Source: Helopsaltes ochotensis
Taxonomy: Eukaryota; Chordata; Aves; Passeriformes; Locustellidae
Direction of reading: 5' to 3'
Length of the DNA stretch: 64,000 bases
Assembly: GCA_013400155.1 (NCBI GenBank)
Contig: VXBM01000015.1
Location: 455,017 to 519,016, forward strand
In this document: positions 54,101-63,100 of the stretch, piece by piece
Numbering within the stretch: position 1 is the stretch's first letter
How the letters are laid out: each line of letters starts with the position of its first letter
Position numbers and translations under genes: made by a program
Notes under the pieces: model-generated
Told to the model about the DNA's origin: nothing
Database searches by the model: none
What the model saw: only the letters and a program-made list of their open reading frames with translations

Positions 54101-57100
54101 TACTCATTTTATATATGTCTTCACTCACTAGTTACTGAAAACCAAGCCTTTTGGAAGTGTCTAAAGTTGACATTGAAAGATCACTGATTATTTCTGAAAG
54201 TGTTAGCACATATGAAATGCCAGATCAAACAGGATTTGATAGTTTTCTTTAATTTGATTTACTTATTATTGATTTATTTCTAATAGCAATACCTCAGGCT
54301 TCCACAGGCCGCAAAATTTCTAGAAGAGCAGTGGATATTTAAAGACAAATTTTACCTTTCAGGTCCCAGGAAACTGAAGTACAAATACCATTGTAGGTAA
54401 TTGAGTAAGGAGTAAGACAACTTTAAGATCTTCCTTCCTAGAGCCCCACCTACATTGAAATCGGTCCTCTTCATTAAATATCATTTAGCAGAAGTATTTC
54501 CATACCATATTTTCCATTTCAAAAGTCACCCATCTCAAATTCAATCAGCATTACAACTAAAAGCTAAGCAAAGGAGCATTTATTTCACCAGGAAAAAAAA
54601 AATCAAAACCACCACATCACACAACAGGAATTATCTTAGATACTCACCATAACTAGTTTCCAGATCATCCTGCAGGATAGCATTATTGTTTCCACACAGT
54701 CCATGGGTTTTGCCCAGGTACTCTGGTGCCATTTTGATGTAAACTGCAGATGTACCATCCCAAGCCAGGGTAAAGGCATACTGGTGCCTGACCAGGAAGT
54801 ATCCAGCTAGTTTTTCAATGTGCAAGTTTCCAATAACATAAGGCAATTGTACTCTGCATAACACACAGAAACAAAAATATCATCACATTATTAAATATAA
54901 CCATTAAAAATAAATTACTTGCTGATACCTTCCTCATACAATTGAAAATCCCTGATGTAAATATTAAACAACTCCACTAAACCAGATGAATTTACAAATA
55001 AATAGCAAAAATCATGAATGCCAATGACTATACTTTATTCTATATACCACTAATTTAGGTATCACCTTTCTCAGACACTACTCTGTAACATGACTGCAAT
55101 TACCCAAATCCTTTGTAGGTGACTTCACTGCTCATCTTTATCTGTTCATCTCCAGAGAAGAATAAACTAATAGACCTTTTGCAGGAATAAGGAGAAGAAT
55201 GACATTCAGGATCGTTATTCACCTGCCAAATAAAAATCACAAAGTCAACGTTTTAATCAAATTCTTTGTCATAAACACATAACAGAACTAATATCCCCAA
55301 ATCTGCACTCATCATGGGAACAAAAAGTTTGGTCTCCCCCTTGTGGAAAAAAGTGAGCAGTGTTTTCATAGGCACAGTCATAGAGTGGTCTTTTCACAGC
55401 TTTGAGTGAACAAAGCAGGCTCTGGAAGAACTCATCACTCTTATTCCATCTGTTTACTTTCTATGCTATGGTAACTGGTAGTCCACATCATGTTAAATTC
55501 ATACCTAGGTTGCGTTTTACAACCCCCTATTATCATGTCAAGTAATTTTTAATCTTTTAAAATTAGTACATCATTAATATGTTCAACAACAGTTCAAAAG
55601 AATGTAGAAGAACCATTCCCTACCTGTATGGAAAAGCTCTGTTCATCTAATTCAGTGTGTCTCACAAGGGCATATGTGGATTTCCCAGAAAAGTAGTAAT
55701 AGAGTCCATCAAAAGTTTCAAAATTATATTGGCCCCATGTCCTGCATATATGATCTCTTTCAGCACCTGTGTTATACACTAACAAAAGGAGAGTCACTTG
55801 AGACACAGCCTCGGTTTTTTTGCTACAAAAGGAGTTGAGATGGGGCAGTGCATGCGAGATGCTGTGAAATATAATGACATAAAAGAGAGGAGGGAGAAAG
55901 TGCTACAGCATGAAGGGAACCTTTAGGCAGAGATTAGTCATTGTAGCTGTGGGAACATGAGTGCAATCCCAGAAAGGCAGTCAGATTTCTCTCCTTACAC
56001 ACCTGTCTGGCATCTCGGTCCCGTCGCATTAAACCGGCTGCAGTTGCACAGCTCTCTGTGGAGACACTCGCCTCCATTGAAACACGTAAGTGAACCTGAG
56101 TGGAAGAAAACAAGGCATGTCAAAAATAAATTCTGATATTTTTCTTTCTGAAGACCCAGTTCTTTCACTGAATGGAACTCTGAGAATGATAGGAGTTGCT
56201 AACTTAGCATTAAAGCATCCTGGAGAATCTAACCAGCCCCACAAAAATGAAGCCTTGTGAGAGCTTCAAGTTATGCAGCCATATTAACAAATCTATTGCA
56301 CCTTCAGTGAAGTCAAATCAAAATTTCTGTGACATCTGTTAGTGTAACATGTTTTCAGTCCCCAAAGCAAGGACTAGAAGAAGTGGACAAGTACCGCACC
56401 ACAAAGAAGCCCAGTGCCTACATCCACACACAAGTAACATCCTGTGGGTAAGCTCTGCCAGGATGAGAGCAGGCTACCTTAGAAATACATAGGTTCTGAT
56501 CCCAGTTGTGTACCTATCTGCCTGCCCTCCTTTCATCTCACAGCTTCCACCTACATCAACCACAAGCACTTTCCATAAAGACACAGATCCCTGACTTGAA
56601 ATGACAGGTTTGGGTTTAGGGGAGGGCGGTGTTGTTTTTGGGTTTTTTTGTTGGTGGTGTTGTTTTTAGTTTCTTTTTTAATTTCTATTTTCCCTGTGAA
56701 GATCCCTATCAAAATATGACAAAAGTTTTCAGAGTCTAAAGAAAAATGTGCACAAGGAGAAACAAAGTTTCCTGTTACTAAATTTAAACTGCATGATTAA
56801 AGTTTTTTTTAGCAGTTGTGTACCATTTACTTCTTTTGCTTGTATTTGCTCCTATAAAGTTTAAGAAAGGATTTTAATTCTAACAATTTACTATTATGCA
56901 ACCACAGTAGTTTTCATAGAATACAAAATTGATTGGTTTTATTGCAGAAGGCAGATAAGTTGCTCAGAAGAAACTGTTTCAGAAAGATACAAACTGAAGG
57001 CTCAGCCTTCTTTTCTTTATCTTTACAAATACATCATTCTTGAAAAAAAAATCCTAGAATGGCTCAGGTTGGAAGGGGCCTTAAAGACGATCTCATTCCA

Positions 57101-60100
57101 ACAGCACTGGACCAGGTCTCTAAGCCCCATCCCACCTGGCCTTGAACACTTCCAAGGGTGGGACATCCACACTTCTCTGAGCAACTTCTTTGAGTCTCAT
57201 CATCCTTACAGTAAACAGCTTCTTATTATTCACCACCTGAACTTACTCCCTTTCAGTATCAAGCCATTATCATTTCTATTTACAATCACATTAGAAACAA
57301 TAAGTAATTATTTGAAGATTTTCAAAATATCCAAATAATTAATTTTGATTCCCTTTGTTACAAGAAGCAGTCTCCCACCCCCCAACCAAAAAAACCCACC
57401 AAAAACAAAACAAAACAAACAAAAAAAAAAAGAAGTGGGGGGGGAACGGAGAAAAAAAGTGAAAAGCAAAGGCCATGCTCAAAAGAGTAAAGCAGGCAAA
57501 GCAGGTAGACAAAGTAAAAGGCAATGCTTTTTGCCTGCTGGCCCAGCTATCCTGCTCCTTTCCCTGCCTGGCCAGCATCAGGTCAATAAAAACTAATGCA
57601 GGCACCGTGCAGAAAGGTCCCTTCTTACAGTGACTGAGCCATCTCATTTACATGCTCACAGTGACCAAACTTGTCAATAATGCAAAACCCTGTTCCTCTT
57701 GTCAAGAGAGGTAGACATTGATCTCTTTCATCTTGAGTGTTGTGAGACCTGTGTAACCAGAGCTCTAGTCTCTGTTCTTTTCTTCTCCAAGATTATGCCC
57801 TGTTGCCTGTCCAGTTACAATAATGTGCAATTAGGCTTCAAGTCATGTTCCTCTGAGCTGCAGAGGAAGCTAGCCCCCTTTTGATGTTTCAGGTTGAATG
57901 ACTCCACTCTACGCATGGCTCAGGTAACCTGCTCCAAGCCACGTTTGTTCAGATTGTGCAAACAGTCAGCTGACCTGGGGACCCTTGCTGTCACTGTGAA
58001 GGATCTCCCTGGCTCTTTTAGAGAGAAAGGGCATTAGCCAAACCTGAATCTAAAAATCAAATGACTCAATCATGAGCATTTTCTTCTTTATGAAGATCTC
58101 TTCCATGTGTGTATGATTCTAAGAAAATATGATCATCTCAGCAATTGTATTTCTTTATATCCCTTTTTACATCACTGTTAAGTGTCTTTGCTTACACTGC
58201 ATAGAACAGCTGTGTGTGCAAACATTTGTTATCCTTAAGCAGGTAATGGGGAAAACAACAGTGTTTCACTTCACATTTAGTGCTCCTACTACAGTAAATG
58301 TGGCCTTCTTTAATCATTCCATTATGCTCCATTAACACAGAAATACTTCCTAAAGTATTCAGAATAAATATCCTATAACAAGGGGTTCATTCTAATCTTT
58401 GTCATTAAGGGAATATGAGCTCTTCAAATAAGCTAACACATATGACCACATCAAAAGTTTCTCTCTCCTACAGAAATGTGAGAAACAGTTTAATACTTGC
58501 AGAAAGGGAAAAGACATCAAGACTAACTGAAAGTTGAAATTAGGAAAACTTATGGAGGAATATTTTGTCCTCCATTAACCTGAAAGCGACACCTATTAAA
58601 AACTCCTCAGCTCCTCTTTCCCCTTTGACATTATGCCAGTTGAGTGCACTGGACTGGAATCTGAAACTGAAAACTGGTGAGACTTTTCTAGCAGAAAATA
58701 GTAGGCCTAAGTAGCACAATTGGACTCACATAAGTAATAATGGCATTTCTAACCAGTGTTGCCACTAGAACCTGCAGATCAGCCTGATAATACTACCATG
58801 GCTGTGATGAAGCAACCAGCCTCTAATTCCTTCTTTATCAAATAAGGTGAAAACTTGAGATCATCCTGTAACACAGGTCTGAATTCTTTTCTGTTGATCT
58901 CAACTACTCTAAACCCTCATAATTACTGACTAGGCTGCAGCTCCATGGGTAGGGTTATTTTAGTCCTTCGAGCACATGGACCTCCCTTTCAGTTCATCCC
59001 CTTTTTAAATTCTTCTATGTGCAGTAGCAGAACCTTGAGCCCATTATTTACCACAGACTTTGAAAAAGTGTGACTGTAATCCAGCCAACATCACTGCAAG
59101 GGGCTCTGCAGAGCAGCGTCCAAGCTTCATGGGGAGACATTCTTTAGCAGCACCATGATAGCTGTTCAAAGGCATCTTGCATCTTTATCAAAATACACAT
59201 TTATTTTTAAATATTATTACTGATACAATATATTTTATGGCTTTGCATCTCTGATATGGTGCACACTTAGCTTTATCTGCCTTCTTACTTCTCCTATGAA
59301 TACTTAAAATCCCGAATTTATTTCAGTTCCATTTGACCTCTATGTCCTGACTTGTTCATCCATGATTTGGTCTTCTGATCCAACATGCTCATTAGGAATA
59401 AAATAAATAATTTATATAGGGCAGAGCCCTTCAGCATGAAGTGAGATGGAGTCATTAAAGAAATGCTCTTCTCTTGGAGCACAAGGAGGTAACTGCAAAG
59501 AAATCTTCTCTATGTATTCCACACAAAAGATATTAAATCAGAGACATCTAAATTAAAGCTTTTTCACTTTCATTCAAGAAAACGTCCGTTTTTAAATACT
59601 TGATTTTTGCTTAAGCTATCACATGAATACAAATGCTTGAGCTCAGGTCTGACCTCACAGTAATATACCATTATTATCAGCACACTACTAATTCTTGAAT
59701 ATTTCTGCCTGATGTGTATCATCCTGTAATTATTTTTCCATAAAACATTAAGTACTCCCTAGTGCTACTATTTTGTCTACTATTTAAGATACAGCATGAA
59801 AAAAAAAAATTGCTCAATGCAAAATAGTAGACACAGGTTTCCTTTCAGGGTATTCATCCAAGATTCACTTGGACAGAAAAGTTTAAGTATGAAAGATTAA
59901 TTTAGAGATCTGAAGTGATAAAGTTTTGCTTAAACAAGATAGATACAAGATCCAGCCCATGCCTTCAATTCCTATGATTCTGCCTAGATATCAACTGTGA
60001 TCCAAACAGTTTTAGAAATTCGGAGTCACTTACAGAAATAGACACAAATTACATTTTTTCAGAATTCTTTAAAAATAACACATTTTTAAAGTAGCTATGC

Positions 60101-63100
60101 AAGAGTTGAAGGTAAGTTCAGTTTCAGAAGAGTCTGACAGTAATCACAGTACTAAAATGAACAATTATTTAAAAATCAACAAATTTTATTCTTGAATGGA
60201 AAGCTGAAAACGAAAAGTAGATCAGGATAAAATTTTACAAGAAACCTAAATTAGATCTAGAGCCACACATAAAAGCGTAGAATATATGCTTAAAATGTAA
60301 TATTTAAATTTTTGCAGTCAACATCCTTGAAATTCTGTATTTTGTAACTCCGCATCATTTCCATTGCGTGTTTCTCTAGGTGCAAGCTTTCAGGTGTTCC
60401 TTCAGCTATGGGAGAATTAATACAGCAAGTATTTCCTGCATTCCTTTTTACCGTTCAACTTCAGTCTTTGAAAGCACCTGCCCGCAGCGGCACAGATTTT
60501 CCCTGGCATACAGGCTTCAGCAGGATGCAACACAGCCCAGGGCCAAGCACCTCCTTGCTCTAGGATGTAAAATTTTCCTCTCTGGGGTTCTGAGGTGAAT
60601 TAGGCAGATGCAATTTTAACCCTTCAATTCCAAGATCCTTCCAGTTAGCTGCATATTTTCTGCTCTGGTACATCTCCTGAAATCAGTTCTCAAGCACACA
60701 TTGTAAGGGACAAGTATCTTCTATGACTCATTCCTGCTACAGCAATTCAACACATGGAAATTTGTAGTGTTTAGAATGTTAGAAATTCTCAGCAGTAGCC
60801 TGAATACTTCCAGAAATCATTTTGTCTGCCTGTCCCAGGTTCTTAATATGCGGGGGGGCAGGAGTTTCCTGTTTCAGGCTTGGGGGGGTTTTTACATTTG
60901 TTTGTTATTTGCTAATTTTGCATTAATAGGATTTGTGTGGAAGTATATTAAAAGTTTAACAGCTACATAAACTACATGTTAACTTCAATTATTCTGATAC
61001 ACATTTCAAATCCTATGTTTCCTGGCTACAAGAAACTAACACAGAACTTTTCTCTTGGCTTTTGCTCATGCTATAGCAAATTTTTTGTTCCATTGACAGA
61101 TAAGACAAGACATCACATTCTGAAATGCTTTCAATTGACTAATAGAACACAAAGGTAAAGAAATATCTCGCAAGTCATGCACTCATTCCACATAAAACAC
61201 ATTGGTTTATCTTTATAGCATTACAGAACGCAAGAAAAACTGATATTGCAGGAAGAATTTACTGTAATATAATTTCATTATAATCACAGTTCTACAAGTA
61301 TTTCAAAGAATAATTTTCATAGAGACATTGCTGAAGTAGAGAAAGCACCTGATAGCCTACCTTGCTGTTTTGGTTTGGATTTTTTTCTCATTAATTTGGG
61401 TTTCCATTTGTTCAGGTTTTTAAACAAAGAGGGTTTATTATTTCATATATCCCCAGATGTTTTCAAATCCCACTCCACAGGCAGAGTTAGAGTAGCTTGC
61501 ATCTCACTTTAAATTGGAGAGACCAAAAGGAAAACTATTTTTCCAAGTACTAGGAGCACCGTACAAAACAGATCAGGTTATTCTTTTGTTTTTATAATAG
61601 GTCTTTCACACACTGACAATAGACTCCATTTGCTACACACTTTACTGTGATTTAAAAAGGAACTTCCAAGCCTATGCATTCCACTGCTTAAAAGAGTTTA
61701 ATAATGCTGTTTTTATTTGCCTTCGAGTATGAGTAATCATTGATAACTTTTAAAGCATGTCTTAAACAACATTACCTTTCCAATACAAGACCATCAGAAA
61801 TGGAAAAGCCATATGGAATATTTCTGCCTTGCAGAAACACAAACTAGAAAGAAAACAAAAACTTTGTATTGTTACATCTAGAGAGACCACCTGATAAAAC
61901 CTAATTCTCGCCCTCATAACCACATCCTCCTTTAGAAGCTTAGCCGTGGGATGAGTCAGCATGAGACATTTGTAAATATTTTGTTCTCCCTACCTCCACA
62001 TTCGTTCTTCCATTTCTTAAATATTAGGCCTATATAAGAAGCAATAAACTTGCACATAAACCTTTGACTAAAGCTCTTTAATAGAAATCTTGCAAAGAGT
62101 TTATGTGCATGGTTTTTATTGCACACTTAAACAGTAACATCTTAGAAGCTTTTTTCCAGATCTGAAGCAAAAAAATGAAACCTATCAGTCTCAATTAAAG
62201 AAACTTTCACTAAGCAAAGACTAAACCCAGGGAAACAAACAATTATTATGACAATAAATTTCCCAGCATGATCTGCATATCTTCTTTGTAAGCTGCTTTA
62301 TTTACTATTTAAAAAAAAAAAAAAGCAAAAAAAGGGCTTAACAACTTCTTGGTCAATAAGATTGTGGAACCCTCAAAAACAGAGGCATTTTTATGAGTAT
62401 AGAGTGCTAGGTTTCTAATGCTATTTTATCATACACAATATAGCTATGATTTATTTTCATGTAGTGGAGAGAGTTCCATAGGTAATAGCTTTTATTTTAG
62501 AAATATTATGCTTCTCTAAACTCCTCTATCATTCCTTCATGTTTACCTACACACTTCCCAAAAACTTCTGAAAACAGTGTGTAGTTGAAGACACTAGATG
62601 ATTTTGGGGATGACACAACCCTGGTTACAATTTATGAATCTGTTCCACACATCATCTTGACTTTTGGGCTGCAAAACTATGAGATGCAAATTGAGACTAT
62701 TCACTGTAAGGTATGTCCCTCATCCAGTGCAATCAGACTGACTGAAGAGAAACTAGAGGGTTTGCATCACTAACTAAAATGACTCTGAATTATTTTGCCT
62801 CATTCTTCTCCTTTGTGCAAAGCAATGAGGACACATACCCTTTTCAGAGTTAACACAGAAAATCTTTACCCTTTAGCAAATACATTTTAAGTCTGTCCAC
62901 TTCTCTTCTGAAAATAAGATGACTGAAGAAACCAAAGGTGGACATTCTTTAAGCAAATTCCCACCACTGCAAGCTGGTAGTAAAAAGGACCTTATCTTTC
63001 TAACCCATAGATCGTACACCCAAAAGCATCCACAGGTTACCTCAAAAAAAACAAACAAGCAATCTCCAAGCACAAAAAAAGGTACAGGACATGCAACTTA

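Noticed and set aside
57069..57338. Plus-strand 89-codon frame
   Set aside because: It reads the antisense strand of a CR1 3' end and is not a gene.
57345..57647. Overlapping plus and minus frames near 57.4 kb
   Set aside because: Both are produced by the A-rich, C-rich and G8 low-complexity tract.
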